Assembly: GCA_947568835.1 (NCBI GenBank)
Contig: OX387604.1
Span: forward strand, 20,613,076-20,677,075
Source of the DNA: Protonemura montana
Taxonomy: Eukaryota > Arthropoda > Insecta > Plecoptera > Nemouridae
Direction: 5' to 3'
DNA: 64,000 bases
Shown here: positions 1 through 12,552 of the stretch, in pieces
Numbering within the stretch: position 1 is the first letter of the stretch
Layout: each line of letters starts with the position of its first letter
The notes under the pieces: generated by a model
Databases searched by the model: none
The model's input: the letters and a program-made list of their open reading frames with translations, nothing else
Told to the model about the DNA's origin: nothing
Position numbers and translations under genes: made by a program

Positions 1-51
1 AAAGAATTAAAGAATATTCCAAACACCATTTAGCTAGTAGATAGAGACAGA

Positions 52-92
52 TTTAATTCATTTACACAGTAGGAAAAGGTTTACAGTTTAAT
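52..92 (-). terminator. Candidate CRTAP polyadenylation signals
   Basis: On the reverse strand the variant hexamer ATTAAA occurs at 92-87 and again at 57-52, about 130 and 165 nt after the proposed stop codon. No canonical AATAAA is present between the stop and the window edge. The variant hexamer is the second most used animal poly(A) signal, but this AT-rich sequence makes chance occurrence likely. Confidence 0.3.
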
Positions 93-221
93 AATAAAAA
101 TATAGTGTAAGAAAGAATTAATTGCAAAATATAGATATAGAATAACTCTTCTTTTACTTAGGCCTAAGCTTGCGTAGCGCTGTTCGAATTACATTTTTCT
201 TAGTATGGCGAACCTGAATAG

Positions 222-236
222 TCAGGAAGACTCATA
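222..236 (-). CDS. CRTAP: CRTAP terminal coding exon 6 (four residues plus stop), tentative
   Basis: The reverse strand shows a pyrimidine-rich tract, TTTCCGTTTCCTTACAG, followed by TAT GAG TCT TCC TGA. Joined in phase 0 to exon 5 this gives a tail ending EENAIEYESS, close in position and character to the human C-terminus, which is acidic and ends EETS. So short an exon cannot be proven from sequence alone. The rest of this exon would be 3' untranslated sequence running towards position 1. Confidence 0.6.
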   Translation of the reverse strand, partial: YESS

Positions 237-3200
237 CTGTAAGGAAACGGAAACGAAATCAAGATTACGCACCTCAAATCTCAAAATAAGCCAAATATTG
301 TTTAGCATTAAGCCAGGTTTTCACTTTCGATCTAGAAGCTTTTTTTCCCACAAAAATGTGCTTTTCCCGCAAACAATTATCTCAAATAAAGCATAGGCGT
401 GCAAGGTGTTAATTGCTGCTTTCACTCGCCTGTTGCCCATGCGAATTATTACACAAAAAATAACTCGTAACTCGATTTTCAATTAATTTCTTGGGTTATT
501 AATAGTTACTTTTGCTTTAATTAAATTTGAAAGCTTTGATCCAAGAAGAACACTCAGGAATTCAATCATATCTTAATTTGAGTAGCAAGTGCAGAAGATA
601 CCCCGGAAAAACATGTTATTTTGCGCTAGGAAGAAGCAAACAACGTCGCGTCTTGCAACATTTTTCACTTACCTCGATAGCATTTTCCTCCGGGTTTGTT
701 TTATCGTCATCGTGAAATATGAATTGTTTGTCAATGAAATTAAGGAGCTCTGTTTCATATTCCTGTCTCTTTACATACTCGATGGCTTCCTGGAATAGCA
801 AATACGTTTCAAAAAATATTTATTCATCAATAAAATAAAAAATATTCTACCATCGTGTGCATGGTGATTATAATATTGTTTTTAAGGTTTACCTCTCTTG
901 CCACAAAATGATCGTCTTGCGACTTTGGCATGCTTTTGTAGTATTCTAGGTTGGAAAGCATTGTCTCATCCGCGGGATAGAATAACAGATAGCTCACAAC
1001 TGCCTGGCAAGCTTTTTCAATGTCCCCGACTGGAAGAGATACCGAAAGTAATCACCATTAATTAGCAAGCATTCAACATAATTTTTACTTTTATTATGAT
1101 TGCAGAGTTATGGTTCGTCCCAAAAACTCATGTGCATTGACATTTAAATTTGTTAAGTGGCAATTAGTAGGGTAGTTGTTCTATTTGTGTTGATGCTGTT
1201 AGTTGTCAACGTTTCAACTCGACAATCTAAGCTGTGTTGCCCACTCACACACCTACTCACACCCTTTCCCGTCAGGTAAACACCAGAAATATAATTGCAA
1301 TGCAGAGCAATACATTCGAGAATGAAGCCCAATCAATCAATTCTGACAGCTGACATGTTTTCGAGGTAAATATTGACTTCTACAAATATATGAATCCCTG
1401 AAAACATTGAAAGAAATCGATGCAACTGAGTTTTTGGAATACACTATACCTTTGAAGTAAGCAAACTGCAAATAATGATAATGACTTGGGAGTAAGTCGT
1501 CATGTCTTTCCCCGTTGAGCGTATTAAGCTTGAGTGGGCATTTGCGTTTGCACTTCAAGCAGTACGTAAAATGATCTGTAAACAGGTAAAATCGTATTTT
1601 AATTGCCACCAATTAGTTTCCGATTAGTAATTCCACGGAATATGAAACGAAGGGCTGGCAGCCCAGGGTATCAAGAAGGTGGTTAGAGCAAGCAAGGACG
1701 AGGAAGGAGGATCTAACTTACTTGCAACGGAGGAGGTGAAATCAGGGAACCATCCTTGATCGAAAGGACCATCGCAATAGACCCGGCAGGCCTCTTCTGC
1801 TCTCAGGTACTCCTCTAATGACTCTTCGATGTATTTAATTACTTGAGAGTATTCCTTGTTCGTATAAGCATCGGAACCATGTACGTATAAACCGACGAAA
1901 GGATGTGCCTCGAAGTTGACGATATTCTCAACATCGACTTCTGGAAGAGCAGTGTAGAATTTGAGATTTGAGAGCATGGTCTCATGTTCCGGGTTCTCCA
2001 CTAAGTAAGTAAATACTGCTGAAGCCGCTTTCTGAGGTAGATTTTTCTGAAAGGAAATATTAGAAATTACACGTGGGGTATTTTTATCTTCATTGCTTGT
2101 TGAAGCACTCTTTTGATGCCATTCTAGTTTTACCATTATCGTCGGCATGATGTTGTATGTTCTGATTTAACTCGTTTGATTTATCTAGCTCCTTCGGGAA
2201 AACAATTTCCCCGCTTACTTTCTTCCTTCCATATTTCGTTCGAAAATGCTTTCAAGGAAATTGAGCATTAAGGGAGCTTATTTTCCTGCTAGCGACTAGC
2301 GAGACATGAGTTCTACTACATCCATGAATGGTTTAAAATTGCAAGTTTCTGCTGTTGCTGCCATGACTGCTTCTGTAGTCCCGTTTCACAGACGTGTCGT
2401 GTTTTTAGTGAGTTTATTAGATCGCAGTGAAGTGTATTGGTACTCACCGACAGTGCATCCATCTTGAAGCGGCTTATTGATTATTACAGCTCTATTAAAG
2501 GGCCAAATACTTTCGTATTTCGTTGCAATCTAATGTAGAAATATACGTTTCGGAGTTTTTCAAAGAAATTTGCATTCTTACGAAAAGTTGTTGTACCTAC
2601 TAGAACCATAGCTAGAATTGTTGGTTCTAGTAACCATGGTGTAAACACAAGCTACGTATTGTATCTTTCGTTCTTTGTTATATGAAATTAGAATATGCCA
2701 ATATTTTGCCAGTTACGTAGATAAAAACAGTTCACAACCAATGTCTCTCATTTCTCTGCATCGATTCTACCACTGGACTAGAAAATATAGGAATAATTCT
2801 GTGAAAATGTCTGTCATACGTCATAATTCTGTCATACGAAGTGTTTTTCTTTGCGCCGCCGTAAATACATACACCACTCGGCAGAAAATTAAATTTCTTC
2901 CTATTAATTTTTTTTTTTCTAATATTTGACATTTTTTTGCAAATGTTTGATGGTATTCACACTAGATGTTTTTCGGAGAATATGTAATGGTTGCTTCCTG
3001 TTTGAAGTTAGCTCAGTCATATACTCTTTGTTGGGGGAGGCAACCATTAATTAAATTCGCGTGTCGCTCGCTTCTATAAAGTGATCAATTGTCCCCAGTT
3101 GCCACGGACAGTATACGCGTGGGGCTGTTAGGGTGGGGAGAGAGGGGAGAGAGGGGTGAGAGCGGGTGGGGGTGCAATACATGACTAACATCACTACGGT

Positions 3201-5029
3201 AACTATCATTAGGTTCAGACTCGATTATTTTTTCTATTGCCCAACCCGCTACGCCATACCATGTATCCAATTAAATCGCGTTTGCAAGAGGCATCCCGTC
3301 GACCACTTGAAATAACGTATCTACACAATACTTGTCGGGTGCACACATGCCATTATTCAGCTCGGTGATTTCGGGTATTCAGATAAACTTGCCCGCAAAT
3401 TGTGTTTTGATAGAAGCTATGGTCAATTTTTCTAGAAACGATTTATAACAACGTTTCATTTTCTATTGAACAACATATTTACTGGAAATGTTGTCAAAAT
3501 AGAGTGTTTTTATCTTGTTGATTCCACTATACTGTTTCACAGATAATTAAATATTTCTAAATAATGATTTATTTCTTACCGGGCTGACTCTAAATTGTAT
3601 GCTTCAGGTTGGTTTTTAGACTCATGTCTACTTAATTTATCCTTAGCACAAGTTTTTAGAAAAACTATTTGAACTGGGTTTTGAATGCTAAGTAAAGGGC
3701 TACTAAATTTCCCTAGCTACTAAATTTAGTAGCCCTTTACTTAGCATTCAAAACCCAGTTCAAATAGTTTTTCTAAAAATGTATGCTTCAGGCTTCAGGC
3801 CTAATGTTTTATCAGCTATGAGGTCTACTTGTAAGTACATTCTTTGATATGCCTAGCAGTTCTTATTGGTTTTCTGTATTGGTGTGATTTGAGAACAATA
3901 CGTCGTAAGAGTTTCTGCACACTATCGCTCAGTAGTTGAATTTTAGTCCCCATTCAACAGTCCATTACTTCATACACCACAAAAGCTCAACATGGGAGTG
4001 TCAAATACACTATTCATAGTTCGTACGATCATCTCACATATCGCCTACTCACAAATTACGGTCTACGAACCATTTGCAGTGTGCAACAACTTACAATTGT
4101 AACGAGTTGGACACTGCTCATGTGCTGTCTACCAATTTAAAAAATCAAACTTTTTGCTTCAAAAACTGCTGTTAAGAATCAGCTAATTTACCAGCAGCCT
4201 TTATTTTTACGATCAATCAAACTGTTTATTTACAGCTGAAGGCAGGATTAGTCAAAAGAACCCACTTTTTTCAGAACAACCTTAATTGAAATATAATGGC
4301 AAGTAATATGAAAAGTCGAGATTCACAACGAGCCTGAACGAATAAAATACATCATGCAATATTTCAATGATTTTTCCTTTACTCGGTCAACGTGGGTCTT
4401 TGAAATTTGAGTTTACCCAACGGGCCAACTGATATGAAAATGACCCCGGGTCAATAGCAGATAAAGACGTATTGTACATTGGCCGGTGCTTAAATTTGGC
4501 GGTGATGAAGCCACTCATGGCCGATGTGCACACGTGTGGGCTGGGACTTCCTGCAATATAAATGTGAACAACAAACAGAACACGGTACGGACATAACTTC
4601 ACAAACCTGGAAATAGCACAGCTGCAGATATTCGTATGACTTCAAGTTTTCAAAATTCTCCTGAATTTCTTTCGAAATAACAATAGATTTATCTTTAAAT
4701 AAAACTTTTTTGCATCTTAGCAAGCATAACGTTTTCTTCACCATTTTTTCGTAGTAATGAAGATTTTCTATATTTTCTGGAAACATCGGCGATGTCGTAT
4801 CCGCCTCATTTTGACATTTGAGTCGACAGTTCACTGTCAAATCTTTAGCCTTACGATAACCAAACAAAGCACCTTCAAATTTCGATATACAATCGTCCCA
4901 TCTTTCGTCTAAGTAAGCATCAACGCCATCTTCATAGAACTTATCATACCTAAGTACTTCGTCCGCGAAAACACTGTGACTACAAGTAAAAATGAACAAT
5001 ACACACGCACATAACATCGTAGTCATCAC
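222..5029 (-). CDS. CRTAP: Cartilage-associated protein (CRTAP), complete six-exon gene
   Basis: In vertebrates CRTAP is the non-catalytic partner of prolyl 3-hydroxylase 1 and cyclophilin B in the endoplasmic reticulum, the complex that 3-hydroxylates a proline of fibrillar procollagen and assists its folding. Coding exons join as 5029-4607, 2046-1722, 1575-1450, 1029-893, 789-673 and 236-222, all with GT donors and AG acceptors and consistent phases (0,1,1,0,0), giving 380 residues (human CRTAP is about 400). Residues 1-22 form a signal peptide. Four CxxxC motifs lie at C68/C72, C102/C106, C228/C232 and C258/C262. The helical repeat is duplicated: EYLQLCYFQ and HYLQFAYFK, and ETMLSNL, occur in both halves. 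The C-terminus is acidic and ends soon after EENAIEY, like the CRTAP tail, with no 2OG-Fe(II) dioxygenase domain and no KDEL, which argues against a catalytic P3H. The start is the first of two adjacent ATGs before the signal peptide. Only the last exon is uncertain. Confidence 0.93.
673..789 (-). CDS. CRTAP: CRTAP coding exon 5
   Basis: The exon begins after GCTATTCCAG and encodes EAIEYVKRQEYETELLNFID and then the acidic stretch HDDDKTNPEENAIE, ending in phase 0 at GAG before GTAAGT. Without splicing, the frame reads on 18 more codons to a stop at 616, into Cys- and Arg-rich residues unlike the family. Splicing is therefore preferred, but retained read-through is possible. Confidence 0.9.
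893..1029 (-). CDS. CRTAP: CRTAP coding exon 4
   Basis: The exon starts after CTCTTCCAG and ends at GAG before GTAAAC. It encodes VGDIEKACQAVVSYLLFYP and then ETMLSNLEYYKSMP, which repeats the exon 2 motif and matches the family pattern that follows HYLQFAYxK. There is no long run downstream in this frame, so the exon is defined by homology and splice sites. Confidence 0.93.
1450..1575 (-). CDS. CRTAP: CRTAP coding exon 3
   Basis: The exon is 126 bp, preceded by CTGTTTACAG and followed by GTATAG. It encodes HFTYCLKCKRKCP, the fourth CxxxC motif, and HYHYLQFAYFK, aligning with the human motif MYHYLQFAYYK. The split codon with exon 2 gives Asn. The 146-bp intron before it is short. Confidence 0.94.
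1722..2046 (-). CDS. CRTAP: CRTAP coding exon 2
   Basis: The exon begins after TTTCAG and encodes KNLPQKAASAVFTYL, then ETMLSNLKFYTALP and the third CxxxC motif (CRVYC). It matches human CRTAP from its ANNLPKAIAAAH region to its DFYLSIAD region. It ends one base into a codon at GCAA before GTAAGT. Confidence 0.94.
2047..4606 (-). other. CRTAP intron 1
   Basis: This is the largest CRTAP intron. It has a GTTTGT donor and a TTTCAG acceptor. Apart from the 58-bp inverted repeat and a purine-rich GGGGAGA-type patch at about 3128-3172, I see no further exon, conserved RNA or transposon in it. Confidence 0.85.
3653..3779. repeat. Perfect 58-bp inverted repeat with 11-bp spacer inside CRTAP intron 1
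   Basis: Bases 3653-3710 are the exact reverse complement of 3722-3779 over all 58 positions, separated by an 11-bp spacer at 3711-3721. A 13-bp direct repeat, TGTATGCTTCAGG, occurs at 3596-3608 and again at 3780-3792, abutting the right arm. The structure lies in the 2560-bp intron 1, so the CRTAP pre-mRNA would carry a long perfect hairpin. It encodes nothing recognisable. Confidence 0.95.
4607..5029 (-). CDS. CRTAP: CRTAP coding exon 1 (signal peptide and first leprecan repeat)
   Basis: This exon encodes 141 residues: a hydrophobic leader, then YDKFYEDGVDAYLDERWDD, the first CxxxC pair (CRLKC and CLLRC) and the motif YEYLQLCYFQ. It ends in phase 0 at CCAG followed by GTTTGT. The reading frame continues open past the donor, but the family homology stops exactly at CYFQ and resumes at KNLPQKAA in the next exon, which fixes the splice. 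Confidence 0.95.
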
Positions 5030-5560
5030 TTCTTGATACAGCAGATTCTAGTACTCTAGCCTGGCAGCGCTACGTTGACAGAAGATGCTGGAGCAGTCCA
5101 GTGCCGGTGCCTGTGCGAGGCTAAATCTGTGAGTGTGTAGAGGGAGCAGGCCAATGACTCAACTAACCAAACTAACAGGCTGGCTGGGAGGCAGCTAGCT
5201 ACACAGCCTCTTACTGCTTAGCCTGCCTAGCCGCTGCAGCCTCTGCATGTCTCCTCCAAGCCCAGCAAAGAGTAAAGACCACCACCATCGCGTCGTCGTT
5301 TCTTCTCGTTCGAACCGCTCAACATGATCGTATCGCCTAGATGTGTAAACGTGCTGCTGCTGCGGTGCCAGCGGTAGGCTCGATTTAACACCAGGCTTCT
5401 TACCAGTTTTTTTTCTACCGAAAGCAACCAGATTCTTTTGGAGAAGAACTCGAGCACTGCAAGCGAAATGCTAAGTTCGGTTGAACGGACCCACAAATCT
5501 GAATGGTTTACCCTTTGGACAGTGGCACTCAGTGTTCGTCAAAGCTGACCTCAAAATCAC
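5030..5560 (-). promoter_or_regulatory. Presumed CRTAP 5' untranslated and promoter region
   Basis: This sequence lies directly upstream of the CRTAP start codon and is more GC-rich than the surrounding DNA. No clear TATA box was found. The assignment rests on position only, and no transcription start can be fixed. Confidence 0.4.
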
Positions 5561-6444
5561 TATTTTTGGGTAAACGATAAACTGTATGTTTAGTAAGTGA
5601 AGGTTTCCAGTGACCAAGTTTGCAATAGAAATAATCTCACCAACTGAAAGCTCTGTTTTTTCAGAGCTTTTATAAATCGAAGCAAATCCAATTCCTGTGC
5701 CTTTTCCTTACGACTAGTGGGACACTTTCTTTAGAGCTTTAGGCTACGTCTTCAAGTGTATGTTAGGCTTTATTATGTTTAATACAATTTATCGCCTAGG
5801 CTATAAATGTCAGCTGCATCAACATTTCCTATTCCTCCCTCCACTATTATAAAAATATGTTACTTTTCTCATCTTTCCTGTCTTTCGTGAGATGCATTTT
5901 GTCATGACGCAGTATAGTCGAGCGGTGCTTGTTTTTTTTTTGTTTGTTTTTTTGTCGACTTGCGACTTAAAATGTGCCCCAAAAACCATTTGCCGAAGGG
6001 GATGCAAAAGAGAGACTCAAGTGGTGGACATTTTATTAACCTGTAAGTATGACGAAAACTTCCGATTGAAAAAACTTGCTTTATTATTTCTTGCACCTGG
6101 AACTTAATTTTCAAAATCGTTCAAGCCTTTCAGAATAACATGTTCTTTAATTAAATAATAATTCACACGACTAAGGCACTTTCGGCGACCTTTTCAGTTC
6201 TTTGACGGTCTGTCCAACAGAGGATATCCGTTTTACAGTCAAACATGATATCATCGAGTCAGAGAGCCAGCTTTAATGTTAAACCTTCTACTTAGAAAAC
6301 GAGTCGGCAACACGTGTTAATGGTAGGTGCCATACGATTGTGCTTGCGGCCGTCCATTTTGACAAACCTCAAAAAATAAATAATTACAACTTATTATATT
6401 GATACATGTATATCAATCGTTGTGGTTGGCATTAATAAAGATTA

Positions 6445-6553
<109 letters not shown>

Positions 6554-6897
6554 GTTTTTTATTCCGGGAACAAAATATACATACAAAAATATATACATAA
6601 ATTTTTTCTTATGGAATTGGGTGTAAACCAGTCTCAAATGCGAGTAAACTGTGACAAATATAAACGGACACCGGTGACAGTTCATCATACTCCATTTTTA
6701 TCGGTAAACTTTCCATTTAGGTGGCCATTTTTTCTCGAAGACGAGTTAACATCGGCGTTTCGGTAGTTCGAAAATATCATAAAACTGTTCAAACACGAAC
6801 ACAATTATTTCCAGCCCTATTCTTGAGTGTGCAAACTGCTAATGATAATTATGTTCTACACATAAAGCCCAAGCAGGCACAATAACTGTTCGAATCT

Positions 6898-6950
6898 AGG
6901 CCTTTCTGGACCTTTCTAGGCCTTTCTGGACCTTTCTGGACTTTCCTGGG
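6898..6950. repeat. 10-bp minisatellite (GGCCTTTCTG / GACCTTTCTG)
   Basis: About five imperfect copies of a 10-bp unit alternating between GGCCTTTCT and GACCTTTCT forms. Confidence 0.85.
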
Positions 6951-8314
6951 CCTGTGCGAAGTAAGTGAGCGATGCCAATTGTTTTTCTTTAGATGCATCG
7001 GCGGTACGAAAATTATAAAATTGCAAGGAAACTCTAACTGAAAGTAACTCACTGAACATGATAGTAAAATATCTATTATTCAATTAATCTCAGTGAACAT
7101 TTAATTCGTTGTATGTATGTGAATGCGAAATCCGTTTCGTTTCTGTTGGCGATCGTGAGGAGTCAACGAAATTGAAATAGCTATTAAAGAATTGGTAGAA
7201 TAAAGACATTTGAGAGTCAGTACAAGGATATATAAGAATGTGGACACGCAATACGCACTACGCATAAAATAAACAAGACTGAGAAGCAAACAGTGCTGCG
7301 ATGGCAATGGAGGGAGGAAACGCGACTCTTTGATAATCTCAGGTGTCCCTTACTATGTGGAACTCTTTTGTTTTCAAGCAGAAAGGGGCGAGCATTTTCT
7401 CACTCCCTTGCTCACATTGTTTTTATTACTTCTTCCATTATACGTGTCTGCGTTTTGCGTGTTGAAGCACGGCAAGGCACGTCAGCACCCTTCATCCAGT
7501 GCATATTCTTTTCTATCTTTCTTTGCACTCTTTTCAAAATGCTTATACCTTACAACGGCAATCTTGCGAATGAAAGCCACCATTTTTAATTAACAAATAA
7601 TAATGAGAACTTTTTCTTCCACACACACACACGCATACACACATACATTCACTCATTTTGGTATATTTACTACACCATTTGACGGAGCCCTGTGATTCCT
7701 TGACCCTGTGACCTGCACCCCTCCCCCTCCCTTCTCCCTCCCCTCACCTTCACTCTTCTGCACACTTGAACAGTTTCCGCAAGTTCATAGAAAGAGTTGG
7801 AACATTGTTTCGTATATGGGCCACGCTAAGGCACTCAAATAAATTAGGAAAACAGTATCATGTATTTCTGTAAAAAAAAAAATATCCCGTCATTTTAATT
7901 AAGTTACACGTTCTTTCTTAGGTCGCGGTAATCAGTCACCATCTTAGCGTACATTACGCATTCAGGTCATTTCCGACCTAATTGAAACTTGTATTGAAAT
8001 GCAGTGCCCACAATTTACAACATACGACCACGCAGCCTACTCTATAACGTAACCTACCTTGCGTACCTTACCATTGACAGCTTCGATCGAAACCCCCAGA
8101 CCCAGACTCTTCACTCGCATATCCCCTTCCTGATCCCGTGCCTTCGCCACCCTCCGTATGCGACATCACACTAGTCGCCCACATCGCCCTCCTCCCACGC
8201 CCCTTCCCCGCCTTGCTCCCACGTCCTATTGGGTGTAGGTTATATAGGTGCAACACGCATGTACGAGCACTGTCATGCCGATACAGAATTATCTGATACT
8301 TAGATTGGCAACAT

Positions 8315-8330
8315 GGCGTCGGCGTCGGCG
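8315..8330. repeat. GGCGTC tract
   Basis: Two and a half GGCGTC hexamers. Confidence 0.8.
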
Positions 8331-11208
8331 ATTGTGGAGTTGTCTCGTTCTCTCTCACTCTCCCACTCTCTGGCTCCTAGCTGTGTTACGGAAAGGGCTG
8401 ATCCAGGGATGAGCAGCGTCTTGTTCCGGTGCCATGCATTAACACTAACCACTTCTAGATTGCAATGCCTTTACTTCGCACATTTCACCTACTAGCGGCG
8501 CTGCTAGCGCACGACGCCTCTGTCGGCCACCTTTCTTTCGTTCCTCACTTTCTTTCATTCGTCCCTTGCTTTCTTGCTTCTCTCCGTTGAGTTGTCGTGC
8601 TGGAATTCGTTTCTTTCGTCAAGCCGTGAAAGAAGATACGAAATGAGTTCGCAATCCAATGCCACCATCAGTCTGCCTGTTTTCTTCTTCTTTTTTTCTT
8701 TTTTTTTTCTTTTTCTCGAATCACATCATAGGACACTTGATTAGATTTAGTTTTTCTATCAGCGACGGGTGAATCTTTCCCGCTGTCTGTCTCGATTTAT
8801 TATTGGCAGGTAATTAGATCCTCGAGCGGCGTTATATCAATGTTTTGTTACATTTTTCTCCGATATTAATTAGTTTTGAGATAAAAAGAGTTAATTGTGG
8901 AATTCAAGAAGACGCGATATCATTACTTTTAAAAGACGAGCTCGTTAGTTTATGAACCTGACAATTGATTAAAAAATGAATTGGATTAATTTCTAATTTT
9001 CGATCTGCCAATTTAAAGCAGCGGGTTTATGCTTATCGCAGTCAACAGACACCAACCAATCTAGGCAAGCATATGCTTAATCGAGGAGAACCAAGATAAG
9101 CTTTCAAAATCACGGTCTGTAGATCAAGCAAAGTAATTCTGATTGACGTCTCCTGATCTGATGTTTCAATGGTGTATATGTGATTTGCGCAGAAAACACT
9201 GATATCTTTGCTAACTTGTCGCTGGGAAATGGAAAGTCGTAGAGTCAGGACAGACAGAATACGTCTACGCCTTTCTTTTTCTGCTGGGCTTAAGTTTTTG
9301 TCGGTTAAAATCTCTGGGTTTATAACCTATGGGCTTGTAACATTCATAATCTTCTAGGATGACATTTATAACGTAGCTTCTTCTTCTTTAGGTAGGCTCA
9401 CTACTCTATACACACACATACATATATACATGTATATGTATACAGTAACATTGAGTCTTGAGATACGTTTCACTTATTCATCTTCTTCCAACATTCAGCT
9501 TAAAGCGGGATCATTCTTCAGCTTGAGGCGGCACCACAGTCCACACAAATGTAAATAGACCTTCCGATTACAACCTTGACAGCTTCAGCCTTACCCTGCT
9601 CGACTAGCCTGCTCAGCTAGCCTGTTCAACTACCCTGAAATAGTCTTGCAATAATTCGTATTCCTACATAGGCACCAGAATGAGTCTCATGACACGACTC
9701 ATTCTCACCCGTGAAGTACGATGGCAAATACTGGTAGCAGTGTTCTTCGTCGGTCTCGTGTTTTATTAATATTTAGACACCCCGCTATCTAACCCCCTGC
9801 CCCAACTTACCCGCGCCCCCGCACCCACCCCCTCGCCCGCCCACACCGAAAGCGAAGGCAACGCGTCGAGGCAGAGAGCTAAGCGTAATGATCAGACATG
9901 ATTAGGCAAGAAATATCACTGATTGTGCACACTTCTGAAATTAACAGCAGCGTTCCATCTTCGAGACCCGACAGTCAGTGCCAGCACTGGTTGAACAAAG
10001 AGTTTCGAGGGAGGAAATTACAACACTTGCTATTTCCAACGAGGAAGAGGCAAAATGTTTCGAATCTGTCTCGTGCGAGCAAATTCTCTCTGATATCCGT
10101 CAAAGTAAGAATAGATTAATTTGCTGGATAGAGCTGAAGGCTAAATGAATGGTAGCCCAAGTGCTGTCAAGTACCACGATGGTCATTATGGACACTCGAA
10201 TTGATTTCATGTCTAACAGCAAAGAGCATTCTCAATATCTGTAACATGTGTCAGAAGTCGGGAGAAGTCGCAATTGGAATGCCCATAAAACCGGGGTTGA
10301 AATACGTTGGCACACAGTCACTCATAATATGACGCAAGAAATGTAGATCACTTTTAGGCAACACGTATTGATTTCTTTTTCTGCTAAATGCTATAATACT
10401 TAACATGGTCATCTCTCCATATCCTTTTTCAATGTTTTTTTTTCATTTCTGACGGTTATAGCTCCATGTTTTCCTAAGAGTTCTTTTCAATCTTCAAATC
10501 GCGTCGACTTCCACATAGCCCGACGTCAACGACATATGTATCCATCGTTGTGATTAGATTTGTGACAGGCGTAGGCCATCACATTTATTTGCCTACATCT
10601 TCGGCGATCGTCCCCTATTGCTAAATGGGGCATGCCGGCAAGAGCATCATCTGTGGGACTATAGGGACGCCATGGCAGTGCATCATCCTATCAAGCATAC
10701 ATGTAACACACTATTAGCCACGACTGCCGAGCCGAAGATTCGTCTCTGAGGCATCGATTTTGTATCGCCTTTCAAAAAAGATCATCGCTACTTTTTGGAT
10801 TTCATTTTGCAGTGCTGATAACTAGAAGTCATCACTTTTCACCAGGCTATGATTTTCATCTAGTTTCATCAGTTTTCCCCGATGCAAGTAAGAAGACACT
10901 ATCGAAGACTTGTTTTGTTAAATGTTTTGTTATTATTTCAATAAAATCAGGAAAGTTTCGTTTTACCCAATTACCTGAACGCTCGCTCGAACTTGTGCAT
11001 GCACGAGTTACACATCTTATCAATTTCCGGTATCACAACGTCCGTACTCTTGCGATGACAAGAGATACGCCCTTAGGAACTATCATGATACTATAACATT
11101 ATACATATGTAACCCTGTCCAGTCGATGAAATGTAATGCTCGCGAAATGTCAACTGAAAAGTCTTCATTTTATTTTTCTCACTGTGTGTAAAAAACTAGC
11201 GGCAGCTT

Positions 11209-11229
11209 CCCCCCCCCCCCCCCCCCCCC
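11209..11229. repeat. Poly-C run, 21 nt
   Basis: Twenty-one consecutive C residues followed by ACCCATCCACCCC. This is one of five long C or G homopolymers in the window. Confidence 0.95.
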
Positions 11230-12552
11230 ACCCATCCACCCCGCTCAAACCATATCTCTTGTTAGCGTAACAATTAAAACCATCATTTCTCCCCAACCAC
11301 AGTCATATTCGACCCATCAACAGCATCCTACCAATGTTGCTAATTCTACTGTTACTGTTTTCATCTTGTTAAGAAAAGTAGAAAATTTAAATGAAAAGTT
11401 ATTCCATGGTAGGTTGAATGTGTGCTGTACGCTTGGCATACGCCGGATGCCGCTATAATAAGAGTACTGTTGTTTTAGGTGATATTAAAGCGTATACCTG
11501 TAAACCAACGTATACCCAACTGTATACGTATTACGCAATAATTCATGTTCTTCATCTGACAGGATAGGAGGTTGGTTAGCCAAACTTTCTGAAACTGACA
11601 AACACTCAATAGCAGTTGCTGTTTTTCCTCGCCATTTTTTGTTTTAGATTTTCACGGACCAAAACTGGGTCTACTTTTCTCCCGATCTCCGATCGGTAAC
11701 CCTATCCCGTAATATGTTTCTTCTGCTCGGTTTTGCAGAGTCGGTCCTCCACTAGAGATTTTCTTAAGGATAGTGATAACTGAAAATCCATTTGATTTAT
11801 TCCTGCAGGTAAGATTCAATCAAAGCAGAACTGCATGGCATTACTACATTAGATCCGTGGTATGGTATGGTAACACCATGACTAGAAACTCCCCGACTAT
11901 GTTTTTAAAAGACGATTACGCGAACCTTCTGCTGGCAGCGTGGCGACCCCCTACTTTCGGCGTCTTATCTTCTTTATTCCCTCAATGGATATTTTCTATG
12001 ACCCATTTCCTGAAAAGCGGGAACACACATGACAACCAAAAAGATAGAGGAAGGATATCAACAATGAAAGAGACTTTGGATTTCGCTCTGACATTTTTAT
12101 ACAAACTACAGGGAAAGTGTTTGTAAATATTTATCCTCGGAAGGTCTTGATATCCTAATTGCACAGTAATTTGTGCCACTGGCAGTTTTTTCAACAATAC
12201 AAAATATACCACTATAGCTTTTCGGTGCTTCAGCTCCAGCTCTCAGCTCCACCATAATTTTAAATTGGAAAGAAATATACTTCTGTCGAAAAGGGAATTC
12301 TGTTGCAATAAATATGATGCAATAAAAATATCGCTTTCAATTGTAAGGCTACTTATAATATGTATAAATAATTGGTCCATGGATGCTGGCTTGGATCCAA
12401 GAGCCAGCATCGGGACGAGAGACAATTCACAGCATGGCACAACATTCTTTACAAGTTTACGGCAAACTTTGTCTCCAACACCCCCCGTGGTCTCGATTCC
12501 ATTCTTTTCGACCGCCTAAAACATTACATCTTAAGAGCTCTGGACACCCACA

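Noticed and set aside
222-5029. Prolyl 3-hydroxylase (P3H1-3) as identity of the minus-strand gene
   Set aside because: The N-terminal leprecan region is shared, but no 2OG-Fe(II) dioxygenase exons follow, and the acidic tail and total length match CRTAP. Exons beyond the left edge cannot be fully excluded.
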